Source: Rhizobium gallicum bv. gallicum R602sp (GTDB lineage: Bacteria > Pseudomonadota > Alphaproteobacteria > Rhizobiales > Rhizobiaceae). Taken from it: DNA of 64,000 bases. The stretch is taken from positions 3,543,001 through 3,607,000 of the forward strand of contig NZ_CP006877.1 of assembly GCF_000816845.1 (NCBI RefSeq), in the 5' to 3' direction. The notes beneath the pieces were generated by a model. The model was not told where the DNA came from and made no database searches. It saw only the letters and a list, made by a program, of their open reading frames with translations. Every line of letters begins with the position of its first letter. The first letter of the stretch is position 1. The position numbers were made by a program, and so were the translations under genes. Of this stretch, positions 1-10,477 are shown one piece after another.

Positions 1-999
<999 letters not shown>

Positions 1000-1009
1000 T
1001 CGGAGGCTC

Positions 1010-2989
1010 ATGCGGGCGGACAACAGGGCTAAAGGGGGCGCGACCCTTTTCGAAACCGGCGTCGAATTCGCCGTCTGGTCGCAGCATGCCACAGAGATCC
1101 AGCTCTGCCTCTTCGATGAAACCGGCAACAAGGAACTCGCGCGCCTGCCGATGGCGCGCGAAAACGGCCATGTGCACCGCCTTTTCGTCGACGGTCTGAA
1201 GGAAGGCGCCTGTTACGGCTTTCGGGTCGACGGCATCTATGCTCCGGAAAACGGTCTCTGGTTCGATCCGTCCAAGCTTCTGGTCGACCCGTACGCCAAA
1301 CTGCTCGACCGGCCGTTCCGCCACGATCCGCGTCTTGGCATCTTCGGCGAAGACACGCAGAACCTGATGCCGAAGGCGAAGGTGACCCGCGATACGAAAG
1401 TGACGCTGGAGAAACCCCTCTTCAAGCCAGGCGGTTTTATCTATGAAGTCGCGGTCAAACCCTTCACGATCCTCCACCCGGACGTTCCCGAGACGCAGCG
1501 CGGCACCGTCGCCGCCCTTGCCCATCCCTCGGTGATCGCTCATCTCAAGCGGATCGGTGTCGATGCCGTCGAGCTGATGCCGATCATCGCTTGGATCGAC
1601 GAGCGCCATTTGCCGCCGCTCGGACTAACGAACGGGTGGGGCTACAATCCCGTTGCCTTCATGGCGCTCGATCCGCGCCTCGCGCCGGGCGGCATGGCCG
1701 AACTGCGCGACACGGTTGCGAAACTTCGGGCCGAAGGCATCGGCGTCATTCTTGACCTCGTCTTCAACCATACCGGCGAGAGCGACCGTTACGGCACGAC
1801 GCTGTCGCTGCGCGGCCTCGACAATCTCTCCTTCTACCGGCATCTGCCCGGCCGGCCCGGCGAGCTTGTCAACGACACCGGGACCGGCAATACCGTCGCC
1901 TGCGATCATCCCTATGTCCGCCAGCTCATCATCGATAGTCTGCGACATTTCGTCCTCGGCGCCGGCGTCGATGGTTTCCGCTTCGATCTGGCGCCTGTTC
2001 TTGGCCGCACGGCAAACGGCTTCGAGACCCATGGAGGGACACTCTCGGCGATCCTCGACGATGACGTGCTCGCCGAGCGCGTCATGATCGCCGAGCCTTG
2101 GGACATCGGTCCGGGCGGCTATCAACTCGGCAATTTTCCAGCTCCCTTCCTCGAATGGAACGACCGCGTTCGCGACGATATCCGCAGCTATTGGCGCGGC
2201 GACGACTGGAAGACCGGGCCGCTCGCAACAGCACTGGCCGGCTCCTCCGACATTTTCCTGCGAAACGGCGGAACAGCGACTCGCAGCGTCAATTTCCTCG
2301 CTGCCCATGACGGTTTCACGCTGAAGGATCTCGTTGCCTACAGTCATAAGCACAACGAAGCGAACGGCGAGGAAAACCGCGATGGCCACAATGAGAACCA
2401 TTCGTGGAACAACGGCATCGAGGGCGAAACGCGCTATCCCGATATCATCAAGAAGCGCCGTGGCGATCTGAAGGCGCTGATCTCGACGCTCTTTGCCAGC
2501 CGCGGCAGCATCATGCTGACGGCGGGTGATGAAGGCGGGCGAACACAGCGCGGCAATAACAACGCCTATTGCCAGGACAACGAAATTACCTGGGTCGACT
2601 GGGAGGCTCTGGATGAAGAATTGATCGCCCACACCGCCTTCGTGGCAGCATTGCGAAAGCGCTTCTCCGTCTTCTCCGAATCCGGCTTCTTTGACGGCAA
2701 CGGCGATGTCGAATGGATATCCTCCTCGGGCAATGCGATGACCGTTGGAGAGTGGGAGACTGCCGATCTTTCCACGCTCGGCATGCTGCTCACAACGCGC
2801 GACCGCGACAGCCGCAGACAGGTTCGCCTGGCCGTGCTTTTCAACCGATCGAACAATGCGATAGACTTCGTCCTCCCGCCCCCAGACACTGCCGCCTGGC
2901 GGCTGTTGAGCCCGTCCGGCAATTCCGGGAAGCTTGGCGCGGCCGTGATCGTTCCGCCGCGGTCGGCCATCTTTTGCGTCGGGATTTGA
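1010..2989 (+). CDS. glgX: Glycogen debranching enzyme GlgX (GH13 isoamylase type)
   Basis: GlgX hydrolyses alpha-1,6 branch points of phosphorylase-limit glycogen. The 659-residue protein has an N-terminal CBM48-like beta domain (about residues 10-110) and a GH13 (alpha/beta)8 barrel. The four GH13 motifs are visible: DLVFNHT (249-255), DGFRFDLAP (321-329, nucleophile Asp326), AEPWDIG (361-367, acid/base Glu362) and AAHDGF (431-436, Asp434). Length and motif spacing fit GlgX. The ATG at 1010 follows GGAGG closely (3 bases), and the gene lies 10 bases behind pgm, so the two are probably co-transcribed. Confidence 0.95.
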   Translation: MRADNRAKGGATLFETGVEFAVWSQHATEIQLCLFDETGNKELARLPMARENGHVHRLFVDGLKEGACYGFRVDGIYAPENGLWFDPSKLLVDPYAKLLDRPFRHDPRLGIFGEDTQNLMPKAKVTRDTKVTLEKPLFKPGGFIYEVAVKPFTILHPDVPETQRGTVAALAHPSVIAHLKRIGVDAVELMPIIAWIDERHLPPLGLTNGWGYNPVAFMALDPRLAPGGMAELRDTVAKLRAEGIGVILDLVFNHTGESDRYGTTLSLRGLDNLSFYRHLPGRPGELVNDTGTGNTVACDHPYVRQLIIDSLRHFVLGAGVDGFRFDLAPVLGRTANGFETHGGTLSAILDDDVLAERVMIAEPWDIGPGGYQLGNFPAPFLEWNDRVRDDIRSYWRGDDWKTGPLATALAGSSDIFLRNGGTATRSVNFLAAHDGFTLKDLVAYSHKHNEANGEENRDGHNENHSWNNGIEGETRYPDIIKKRRGDLKALISTLFASRGSIMLTAGDEGGRTQRGNNNAYCQDNEITWVDWEALDEELIAHTAFVAALRKRFSVFSESGFFDGNGDVEWISSSGNAMTVGEWETADLSTLGMLLTTRDRDSRRQVRLAVLFNRSNNAIDFVLPPPDTAAWRLLSPSGNSGKLGAAVIVPPRSAIFCVGI

Positions 2990-3077
2990 TTCAAGCCGCA
3001 ACGAATCTGAATCGTTGTCGTAATTGTCATAAATCCACTGTAGCAATTGAGCAGGCGGCTTTTTTCATGGGGAATGT

Positions 3078-3566
3078 ATGGTCAAGGAAATTTCGCTCGC
3101 GGAAGTCCGCGGGCTCATTGGCACGAAAACAGGGCTTTCAGATTGGATTCTTGTCGATCAGGCGATGATCGACGCTTTTGCGCACGCCACCAACGACCAT
3201 CAGTTCATCCATACCGACCCGGCCCGCGCGACAACCGAAAGCTCCTTCGGCGGCACGATCGCCCACGGTTTCTTGACGCTCTCTCTGCTTTCCACAATGA
3301 ATTACAATGCGTTGCCCAAAATCCGCGAGCAGACGATGGGCATCAACTATGGATTCGACAAGGTGCGCTTCATGGCGCCGGTCAAATCCGGCACCCGCAT
3401 CCGCGGCCATTTCGTCCTCGCCGACGCACGCTTTCGCGGCGCCAGCATGCTGATGACCACATATGAAGTGTCCATCGAGATCGAGAACGAGAAGAAACCC
3501 GCGCTTACTGCGAACTGGATCACCATCATCCAGTTCGACCCGAAGGACCGGCCGGAGGAAACCTGA
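3078..3566 (+). CDS. MaoC-family (R)-enoyl-CoA hydratase-like protein, NodN-like
   Basis: This 162-residue single hot-dog-fold protein belongs to the MaoC dehydratase family, which hydrates trans-2-enoyl-CoA thioesters. The family also includes the rhizobial nodulation protein NodN. The hydratase motif with its catalytic Asp and His is seen at about residues 38-50 (ATNDHQFIHTDP), followed by GGTIAHGFLTLSL. GGGGAA lies just upstream of the ATG. The gene is about 90 bases after glgX with its own leader and has no obvious functional link to it. The substrate cannot be told from sequence. A link to nodulation is not implied, because chromosomal MaoC/NodN paralogues are common in rhizobia. Confidence 0.85.
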   Translation: MVKEISLAEVRGLIGTKTGLSDWILVDQAMIDAFAHATNDHQFIHTDPARATTESSFGGTIAHGFLTLSLLSTMNYNALPKIREQTMGINYGFDKVRFMAPVKSGTRIRGHFVLADARFRGASMLMTTYEVSIEIENEKKPALTANWITIIQFDPKDRPEET

Positions 3567-4076
3567 GGAGCAGGCTCTTTGGAAATCCCACACAGTTTAA
3601 TGATATACTCGAAACCGGGAGCGGCTTGTAAACCACAGGATGAATTCGGCGTTGCCGGGTTATCTTATGGTCGGTTCCAAGGCGCCTGCAAGTGAACTTT
3701 CCGAATTACAGGCCAGCGCGCTTGCAGAACTCGGCCCGCTACTGGCAAAGGTCGAGGACGCGCTGCCACGGTTCTGCAGGCGCGGCGCGTCTACATCGGC
3801 CGATATGGACACGCCCCGGGCTACCGATCCATTTCCACATGGTTCCGATATATGATTGGGTGGAGACACTCTTTTGGGAGGATGCCCGATATCGGGTCCT
3901 TGAGGACCTTGCGGAATATCCCGCCAAGCCCCTGATGGCGCGGAGTTAACGCCGTTGGCATGGCGGGAATTTTGCGAACGACCCCGATCAAGGGCTCCTC
4001 CGTTTCAGCGGCCATTGAATTGCTGAAAGCGGCCCTGCGTCCTTAGCCGCTCTCGCGCGATTTCACGGCCAGCCTG
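3567..4076. other. Gene-poor stretch between maoC-like gene and soxG
   Basis: No convincing gene is seen in these 510 bases. Several short overlapping open frames of 70-85 codons exist on the plus strand (for example 3640-3855 and 3692-3949). They have no family resemblance and compete in all three frames, which is typical of GC-rich non-coding sequence. The 3692-3949 frame ends in a somewhat protein-like stretch and could be a decayed remnant, but nothing identifies it. The region should hold the 3' ends of the facing transcripts. Confidence 0.5.
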
Positions 4077-4625
4077 TCAGTGCCCCGCATCTTCTGCCGC
4101 CTCGGCCAGCAGACCGAAGACATAGTCGGAAAACGATCGCCAGCATTCGATCCGGAACGTATCGTCCTCGGTGCGGAAGAACACGACTTCCGCCTTGCCG
4201 AACAGCGTGCGCGAGCAGGCGCCGACCGGAAATGTGCCTATCGACAGGTCCTGCGGGCAGCCGCCTGAAAGCGCGGCTTCGGCGCCGGGGCCAGAGACGA
4301 TGATGCCGACATTGCGATGGGAGACATCCGTCGCCGAATGAAGGAGGCTGACACCTGATAACAAGGCCATCAGATCTGCGCCGTCGTCATCGATCACCAG
4401 CCATTCGTCGGGGCCGAGCCAGAGCACTGAGCGTCCGCCCTTGCGGCCCGAGGTTTTCGGCTTATCCGGGATCGAGAGGCCGAGAGCCGATGAAAGAGCT
4501 TTGAGCGAAGCTGAAGGCGCCCGTAGCGCCACCCGGCTCGCCGCAGGCGCAGGCGTCAGCCGCACAGTGGCAGAACCGCCGTGGCTGCCGGAAAGAGCGG
4601 ATTTGCGAATTGCCACATCAACCAT
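4077..4625 (-). CDS. soxG: Sarcosine oxidase gamma subunit SoxG
   Basis: SoxG is the small non-catalytic subunit of heterotetrameric sarcosine oxidase, which oxidises N-methylglycine to glycine and passes the one-carbon unit to tetrahydrofolate. The frame can start at 4649, but the ATG at 4625 has a perfect AAGGAGG eight bases upstream (4634-4640). This gives 182 residues beginning MVDVAIRKS and reduces the overlap with the end of soxA to 8 bases (4618-4625). The segment LWLGPDEWLVIDDD and the C-terminal CWRSFSDYVFGLL are typical of SoxG. It is the last gene of soxBDAG. Confidence 0.92.
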   Translation of the reverse strand: MVDVAIRKSALSGSHGGSATVRLTPAPAASRVALRAPSASLKALSSALGLSIPDKPKTSGRKGGRSVLWLGPDEWLVIDDDGADLMALLSGVSLLHSATDVSHRNVGIIVSGPGAEAALSGGCPQDLSIGTFPVGACSRTLFGKAEVVFFRTEDDTFRIECWRSFSDYVFGLLAEAAEDAGH

Positions 4626-7611
4626 TGATCCGGCCTCCTTCTTTGTCAAAGAACACCATGTCCGTCACTTCAACGGCAATCGTCTTGTCGGGCATTGGTA
4701 CATAAAGGGTCTCGCCTGTGCGCGCCCTTCCGCCAGCGACCAGCGCGAAGGCGATCGACTTGCCGAGGTTTTCCGACCAGTAGGACGAGGTCACATGACC
4801 AAGCATGGTCATCGGCTTCGGCTCGTTCGGATTGGCGACGATCTGTGCGCCCTCTTCGAGCACCAGCTTCGTATCCTTCGTGACGAGACCGACAAGCTGC
4901 TTGCGGCCTTCCCTGACGAGATCGGGACGCTTCAGCCCCCGAATGCCAACAAAATCGGTCTTCTTCTTGGAAACGGCCCAGGAAAGACCTGCGTCATCCG
5001 GCGTAACAGTGCCGTCCGTATCCTGTCCAACGATGATATAGCCCTTTTCGGCGCGAAGGACGTGCATCGTCTCGGTGCCGTAGACGCAGGCGCCAAGCGG
5101 CTCGGCATTTGCCCAGACCGCTTCCAGCACCGACTGGCCGAAATCGGCTGGAACGTTTATTTCGAAGCCGACTTCGCCAGTAAACGACACTCGGAAGAGG
5201 CGCGCAGGTACGCCGCAGACCTTGCACTCGCCAACGCTCATATGCGGGAAGGCCTCGTTGGAAATATCGAGCCCCTCAACGAGCGGCGCAACGATCTCGC
5301 GCGCCTTCGGACCTTGCACGGCAATCACAGCCCATTGCTCAGTAACGGAGGTCAGCCACACCTTCAGATGCGGGAACTCCGTTTGCAGATAATCTTCCAT
5401 GTGATGAAGAACGCGCGGCGCGCCGCCTGTCGTCGTCGTGACATGGAAACGGTCATCTGCAAGACGCCCGACAACGCCGTCGTCGTACACGAAGCCGTCT
5501 TCGCGGGTCATGATGCCATAGCGGCACTTGCCGGGTTTCAGCGTGTCCCAGGCATTCGTGTACATCAGGTTCATGAACTCGGCCGCATCCGGGCCGACGA
5601 CCTCGATCTTGCCGAGCGTCGAGGCATCAAAAACGCCTGCGATATCGCGAGCCGTTTTGCATTCGCGGGCAACTGACTGATGCATCGTCTCGCCGGCGCG
5701 CGGATAAAACCAGGCACGTTTCCAGTTTCCGACGTCTTCGAACACAGCGCCATGTGCCGCTTCCCACTGATGCATCGGCGTCTTACGCGCGGGATCGAAG
5801 AGCTCGCCGCGCGAATGGCTGATCAGCGTGCCATAGGTGACCGGCGTATAGGGCGCACGGAAGGTCGTGAGGCCGACCTGCGGGATTTCCTTGCCGAGCA
5901 TTTCGGCGGCGATCGCCAGACCGTGCATGTTGGAGAGCTTGCCCTGGTCGGAGGCCATGCCGTTCGTCGTGAAGCGCTTGATGTGCTCGATCGAGTGCAT
6001 CCCTTCGCGCACCGCAAGACGGATGTCCTTGGCGCAGACATCGTGCTGGAAGTCTATGAAGGCCTTGGCGCTCGTCTCCGGGCCGGCACCTTCGGCAGCA
6101 CCGATCATACCTCCGGTCCAGTCATAGGCCTGCTCGGCCGAGACGCTAATCTTGCCACTGCCCGATTTTCCGACGGCTTGCGCCATCAGCTCGCCGGCCG
6201 CAAGAGACTCTTCGATCGTCTGCTGCAGGCCGTCGGTGCCGTTGCAGGCGCCGACCGACAGGCAGTCCTGCGCATAGGTGCCCGGCAGGAAGCGCTGGCT
6301 TTCCGGCTCGAACTTCACCTTGCCGCGCGACTGCGAGAAGAGGTGCACCGACGGGGTCCAGCCGGCCGAAACCAGCAATGCGTCGACCGCAATCTTGCGC
6401 GGCGAGCCGCCGCCGTTGCGGGCGACGGTCATCGATGAGACGCGGAGCTTTCCCGAAGTATTGATGACCGATTGTCCAGCCAGCACCTCGATACCGAGCG
6501 AACGCGCTTCGGCAAGAACTGCAGCCCCCGGCGTCTGGCGGCAATCGACGATCGCAGTGATTGCCACGCCGGCACGCTTCAGGTCGAAAGCGGCTTCATA
6601 GGCCGAGTCATGGGCGGTGTAGACACCGACCTTGGCTCCGACGGCGACACCGTAGTGGTTCAGGTACATGCGCGCGGCAGACGCCAGCATGATGCCCGGA
6701 CGGTCGTTGTTTCGGAATACCATGTGCCGTTCGATTGCACCGCTGGCGAGGATTACCCGCTTGGCGCGGACCTGCCAGAGACGCTCGCGCGGCAGGTCAC
6801 GGCCTGGCTTGGCGATATGGTCGGTCACGCGCTCGGCAAGAGCGATGAAATTATGGTTGTAGTAGCCGAAGGCCGTCGTGCGGGTCAGAACCTGCACGTT
6901 GTCCATCGCCTTCAGCTTGGCAGCCGCCCGCTGCGCCCAGACGTAGCCTTCGATGCCGTCGATCTTCACGCCGCAGTCAAAGCGCAACGCACCGCCGCAT
7001 TCCGCCTGCTCGTCGCAGATGATGACGCGGGCGCCCGCCTCAGCCGCGGCAAGGGCAGCGGACAGACCGGCAACGCCCGCGCCGGCGACGAGCACGTCGC
7101 AATGCGCATAGCGGCTTGCGTAGTGATCCGGATCGCCTTCCGTCGGCGCGACGCCGAGACCGGCGGAACGTCGGATGAGCGGCTCATAGACATGCTTCCA
7201 GGCGGCCTTCGGCCACATGAAGGTCTTGTAGTAGAATCCCGCCGCAAAGAACGGCGAAAGCAGATCGCTTATGCCACCGACGTCAAAAGCAAGTGACGGG
7301 AAGCGGTTCTGCGACTTGACGATCATACCGTCGAAGACTTCCTGAACCGTGGCGCGCACGTTCGGCTGCTTTCGCGCCGAGTCTCGGGCAACGTCAATCA
7401 GCGCATTCGGCTCTTCCGCACCGGCTGAAAGGATGCCGCGCGGGCGGTGGTACTTGAAGGAGCGGCCGACGAGATGCACGCCGTTGGCGATCAACGCCGA
7501 AGCGACGGTGTCGCCTTCGAGCGCGGTATAGCTCTTGCCATCGAAAGTGAAGCGGGCGGTTCTCGCCGGCGTCAGGCGTCCCTTGCCTGGAATTCGGTTC
7601 GCGCCGCTCAT
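4618..7611 (-). CDS. soxA: Sarcosine oxidase alpha subunit SoxA
   Basis: SoxA (997 residues) is the large subunit. It carries NAD in the family, and its C-terminal half resembles glycine-cleavage T protein, which handles tetrahydrofolate. An N-terminal ferredoxin-like fold is followed by a Rossmann segment with GAGVAG at 177-182. The T-protein-like part runs from about residue 620 to the end. The order and full length match characterised heterotetrameric enzymes. Its ATG overlaps the soxD stop codon as ATGA (7608-7611), which suggests translational coupling. Confidence 0.96.
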   Translation of the reverse strand: MSGANRIPGKGRLTPARTARFTFDGKSYTALEGDTVASALIANGVHLVGRSFKYHRPRGILSAGAEEPNALIDVARDSARKQPNVRATVQEVFDGMIVKSQNRFPSLAFDVGGISDLLSPFFAAGFYYKTFMWPKAAWKHVYEPLIRRSAGLGVAPTEGDPDHYASRYAHCDVLVAGAGVAGLSAALAAAEAGARVIICDEQAECGGALRFDCGVKIDGIEGYVWAQRAAAKLKAMDNVQVLTRTTAFGYYNHNFIALAERVTDHIAKPGRDLPRERLWQVRAKRVILASGAIERHMVFRNNDRPGIMLASAARMYLNHYGVAVGAKVGVYTAHDSAYEAAFDLKRAGVAITAIVDCRQTPGAAVLAEARSLGIEVLAGQSVINTSGKLRVSSMTVARNGGGSPRKIAVDALLVSAGWTPSVHLFSQSRGKVKFEPESQRFLPGTYAQDCLSVGACNGTDGLQQTIEESLAAGELMAQAVGKSGSGKISVSAEQAYDWTGGMIGAAEGAGPETSAKAFIDFQHDVCAKDIRLAVREGMHSIEHIKRFTTNGMASDQGKLSNMHGLAIAAEMLGKEIPQVGLTTFRAPYTPVTYGTLISHSRGELFDPARKTPMHQWEAAHGAVFEDVGNWKRAWFYPRAGETMHQSVARECKTARDIAGVFDASTLGKIEVVGPDAAEFMNLMYTNAWDTLKPGKCRYGIMTREDGFVYDDGVVGRLADDRFHVTTTTGGAPRVLHHMEDYLQTEFPHLKVWLTSVTEQWAVIAVQGPKAREIVAPLVEGLDISNEAFPHMSVGECKVCGVPARLFRVSFTGEVGFEINVPADFGQSVLEAVWANAEPLGACVYGTETMHVLRAEKGYIIVGQDTDGTVTPDDAGLSWAVSKKKTDFVGIRGLKRPDLVREGRKQLVGLVTKDTKLVLEEGAQIVANPNEPKPMTMLGHVTSSYWSENLGKSIAFALVAGGRARTGETLYVPMPDKTIAVEVTDMVFFDKEGGRING

Positions 7612-7949
7612 TTCGCCTCTCCTTCCGTCGCTTCATAGGTTTCGACGGGGGCGTGCGGGACGCTCGCAGCGCCTATTTCAGGCTTTGGCTCGCCTGCCTT
7701 GTAGGTCATGATGAATTTGTCGCTGATGGTGTCGCGCGCTGCATTGAAGAAACGGCCGCAGCCGTGGATGTGCCGCCAGCGTTCGAAGATCAGACCCTTC
7801 GGGTTGTCGCGCATGAAGAAATACGCCTCGAATTCCTCGTCGGAAATCGAAGCGATAGTCTGGGGCCGCGCAATATGCGCGTCGCCAGCGCCACGGAATT
7901 CGAGCTCGGAGCGCTCTTCCTGACAGTATGGGCAGTAGATCAGTAGCAT
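7608..7949 (-). CDS. soxD: Sarcosine oxidase delta subunit SoxD
   Basis: SoxD (113 residues) is the small zinc-containing subunit. Cys6 and Cys9 (YCPYC) and the later HIHGCGRFFN segment (His60, His62, Cys64) supply the expected metal ligands. The start lies 26 bases downstream of soxB and the end overlaps soxA by four bases, so all four subunits form one tight minus-strand operon. Confidence 0.95.
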   Translation of the reverse strand: MLLIYCPYCQEERSELEFRGAGDAHIARPQTIASISDEEFEAYFFMRDNPKGLIFERWRHIHGCGRFFNAARDTISDKFIMTYKAGEPKPEIGAASVPHAPVETYEATEGEAK

Positions 7950-7975
7950 TGGATTCCCTTGTCGGAAGTGCGTGG

Positions 7976-9229
7976 TCAGTGCGCGACGGCGGCGGCTGCC
8001 GCTTCGTCGATGAGGCGCCCGGTGCGGAAGCGCTCCAGCGTCAATCCGGCATTGAACTTGTGCGGCTCGTCGCGGGCGATCAGGTGCGCAAAGAGATTGG
8101 CCGAACCCGGCGTCGCCTTGAAGCCGCCCGTTCCCCAGCCGCAGTTGACATAAAGCCCCGGAACCGGCGTCTTCGACTGGATCGCCGAACGATCCGGCGT
8201 ATTATCGACGATGCCGCCCCAGGAGCGCATCATCTTGACGCGGCGAAACATCGGGAAGAGCTCGCAAATCGCATCAAGCGTATGCGTGATGATCTGCAGG
8301 CCGCCTGTCTGCGAATAGGAATTATACTGGTCCGTGCCAGCGCCAATGACCAGCTCGCCCTTGTCGGACTGCGAGATATAGGCATGCACCGTGTTCGACA
8401 TGACGACACAGGGAAAGATCGGCTTCAGTGGTTCGGAAACCAGTGCCTGCAGCGGGCTCGATTGCAGCGGCACGCGCACGTCCGCCATCTTCATCACGGT
8501 CGTCGAGTGGCCGGCCGCGGAGACGCCGATCTTCTTCGCGCCGATGAAGCCGCGATTGGTTTCGACGCCAACAACCCGCCCGTCCGGTCCGCGGCGGATG
8601 CCGGTGACTTCGCAATTCTGGATGATGTGAACGCCGCGATCCGACGCCGCACGGGCATAACCCCAGGCGACCGCATCATGACGCGCCGTACCGCCGCGGC
8701 GCTGCAAGGCGGCGCCGTTAATCGGATAACGGGCAGCTGCCGAAATATCGAGCGGGGGGCAATAAGCCTTCGCCTGCTCCGGCGTCAGCCATTCATTATC
8801 GATGCCATAGAGCCGGTTGGCATGGATATGCCGCTTGAAGGACTGCTGATCGTGGACGTTGTGCGAAAGCATCATCACGCCGCGCGGCGAATACATCACA
8901 TTGTAATTCAGATCTTGTGACAGATTCTCCCAGAGCTTCATCGAATGCTCGTAGATGTGCATGCTCTCTTCATAGAGATAGTTCGAGCGGATGATGGTGG
9001 TGTTACGGCCGGTGTTGCCTCCGCCGAGCCAGCCCTTTTCCAACACCGCGACGTTGGTGATGCCGTGCTCCTTGGCAAGGTAGTAGGCTGCTCCCAGACC
9101 ATGCCCGCCACCGCCGATGATAATGACGTCGTATTGCGCACGCGGCTCCGGCGAAGTCCACTGCCTCTCCCAGCCCTTGTGGCCTCTGAGGGCTTCCCGT
9201 GCCACGGCAAAAACCGAGTATTTCCGCAT
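7976..9229 (-). CDS. soxB: Sarcosine oxidase beta subunit SoxB
   Basis: SoxB (417 residues) holds the FAD site where sarcosine is oxidised and, in characterised homologues, a covalently bound FMN. The dinucleotide motif GGGGHGLG lies at 39-46. A conserved TARHDAVAWG segment at 181-190 includes His184, which matches the position of the flavinylated histidine of the family. The GWGTGGFKATPGSA segment near the C terminus is also typical. An AGGAG precedes the ATG. It is the first gene of soxBDAG and is divergent from the FecR-domain gene, with 245 bases between them. Confidence 0.95.
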   Translation of the reverse strand: MRKYSVFAVAREALRGHKGWERQWTSPEPRAQYDVIIIGGGGHGLGAAYYLAKEHGITNVAVLEKGWLGGGNTGRNTTIIRSNYLYEESMHIYEHSMKLWENLSQDLNYNVMYSPRGVMMLSHNVHDQQSFKRHIHANRLYGIDNEWLTPEQAKAYCPPLDISAAARYPINGAALQRRGGTARHDAVAWGYARAASDRGVHIIQNCEVTGIRRGPDGRVVGVETNRGFIGAKKIGVSAAGHSTTVMKMADVRVPLQSSPLQALVSEPLKPIFPCVVMSNTVHAYISQSDKGELVIGAGTDQYNSYSQTGGLQIITHTLDAICELFPMFRRVKMMRSWGGIVDNTPDRSAIQSKTPVPGLYVNCGWGTGGFKATPGSANLFAHLIARDEPHKFNAGLTLERFRTGRLIDEAAAAAVAH

Positions 9230-9474
9230 CCGCCTTCATCTCCTTCAGGGAAAGGCATTTTCTTCGTGGCCATACAAATCGCAAATCGAAATGCGGCACA
9301 ACGTTTCTTTTGCGACGCGAACGGGCTTTTGTTTGACATGGGTGGAACAAGTGTTGGTGACACTGAGGTTGCCGCATCCGCCCGCCCGCACCGGATTAGT
9401 CCGACTAACCCAAGAGGGCAGGAAGACGAGATGCGAAATTACATGTAAATGTTCCTATCCTTAGGGGTGCTCCC

Positions 9475-10473
9475 ATGTCGTATGTGCGTCTTGCCACAGC
9501 CACGGTGCTCAGCGCGGTGCTTTCCAGCTCCATGCCGGCCTCCGCAGCCGAGCAGGTTGGCCAGGCCGTCCTCATCAAGACGGAAGTGACCGGTCAAACG
9601 GGACCGCTGACCGTAAATGCCGCAGTCCATCGCGACGAGCGCATTCGTACATCGAGATCCGGCCTCGGCCAGTTTGTTTTCCGTGACGGCACCAAGCTTG
9701 CGGTCGGCTGGGGTTCGTCAGTCGTCATCGACAAATACATCTTCGATGACTCTCAATCGGTCAAAAAGTTGAGCATCCGCGCAGCGAAGGGAACTTTCCG
9801 CTGGATCAGCGGCAGTTCGAAATCATCCGCCTACCAGATCCTGACACCTGCGGGCACGATTGGCGTGCGTGGCACCGCCTTCGATTTCTATGTCGGCCCG
9901 GATGGAACGACGGCCGTCGTCATGCTGAATGGCGCCGCCCAGTTTTGCGGCCCGGGCGGCTGCCGGCAACTGACACGCCGTTGCGACTGTGTCGTTGCGA
10001 CACCCAACGGCGACATGACGGATGTCGCGCGCGTAAACCAGGGCGTCCTTCGAAGACTGGGAACGCCACGCGCCCTCCCATTCCTTTCCGGCAGTCAGTC
10101 GCTTTCCGGCATGATGGGCGGCGGCTGCGGATTGACGGCGGCACTGCAGCGGCCCGATAACCTTCAGCGCCAGGCGCCGGCCGTCTCGCCTCCGGAGCCG
10201 AAGCCGGAGAAACCGAATAAGCCGGAGAAACCGAATAAACCTGACAAGCCGGATAAGCCCGATAGACCACACAAACCCGACAGGCCGCACAAGCCGGACA
10301 AGCCCGACAAGCCCGACAGGCCGCATAAGCCGGACAAGCCGCATGACCACGACAGGCCGCATAAATCACATGATCACCACCGGGGCGATCACGACAGAGA
10401 CCGCGACGAGGGCGACCATCACCATGGCAAGGACCGCGATCGGGATCGCGGCGAACGGAACCACCATCGCTGA
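9475..10473 (+). CDS. Exported FecR-domain protein with Pro/Lys/Asp/His repeat tail
   Basis: This 332-residue protein has a signal peptide (about residues 1-25, ending ASAAEQ). A FecR domain follows (about 45-150), including RTSRSGLGQFVFRDGTKLAVG and TPAGTIGVRGTAFDF-like segments. Cysteines cluster at about 160-180. From about residue 235 the protein becomes a low-complexity tail of short repeats such as KPDKP, DRPHKP and KPNKPEKP, and it ends in a His/Asp/Arg-rich stretch. In TonB systems FecR transmits signals to an ECF sigma factor, but no sigma factor or TonB receptor gene lies nearby. The stop codon is 4 bases from the end of the facing CHASE2 cyclase gene, and FecR-domain genes are often found beside CHASE2 cyclases. 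A role in periplasmic sensing is an inference. Confidence 0.8.
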   Translation: MSYVRLATATVLSAVLSSSMPASAAEQVGQAVLIKTEVTGQTGPLTVNAAVHRDERIRTSRSGLGQFVFRDGTKLAVGWGSSVVIDKYIFDDSQSVKKLSIRAAKGTFRWISGSSKSSAYQILTPAGTIGVRGTAFDFYVGPDGTTAVVMLNGAAQFCGPGGCRQLTRRCDCVVATPNGDMTDVARVNQGVLRRLGTPRALPFLSGSQSLSGMMGGGCGLTAALQRPDNLQRQAPAVSPPEPKPEKPNKPEKPNKPDKPDKPDRPHKPDRPHKPDKPDKPDRPHKPDKPHDHDRPHKSHDHHRGDHDRDRDEGDHHHGKDRDRDRGERNHHR

Positions 10474-10477
10474 TCCG

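Noticed and set aside
1625..3046. Long minus-strand open frame across glgX
   Set aside because: It is the antisense shadow of a clear GH13 gene in GC-rich DNA and has no motifs.
3640..3949. Short plus-strand frames between the maoC-like gene and soxG
   Set aside because: Three frames compete, no family resemblance and no good ribosome binding site; treated as non-coding.
9333..9338. TTGACA before the FecR-domain gene as a promoter
   Set aside because: No acceptable -10 hexamer at 16-18 bases.
10195..10470. KPDKP tract as a CRISPR-like or DNA tandem repeat array
   Set aside because: Units are short, imperfect and in frame within a protein; no spacers of fixed length.
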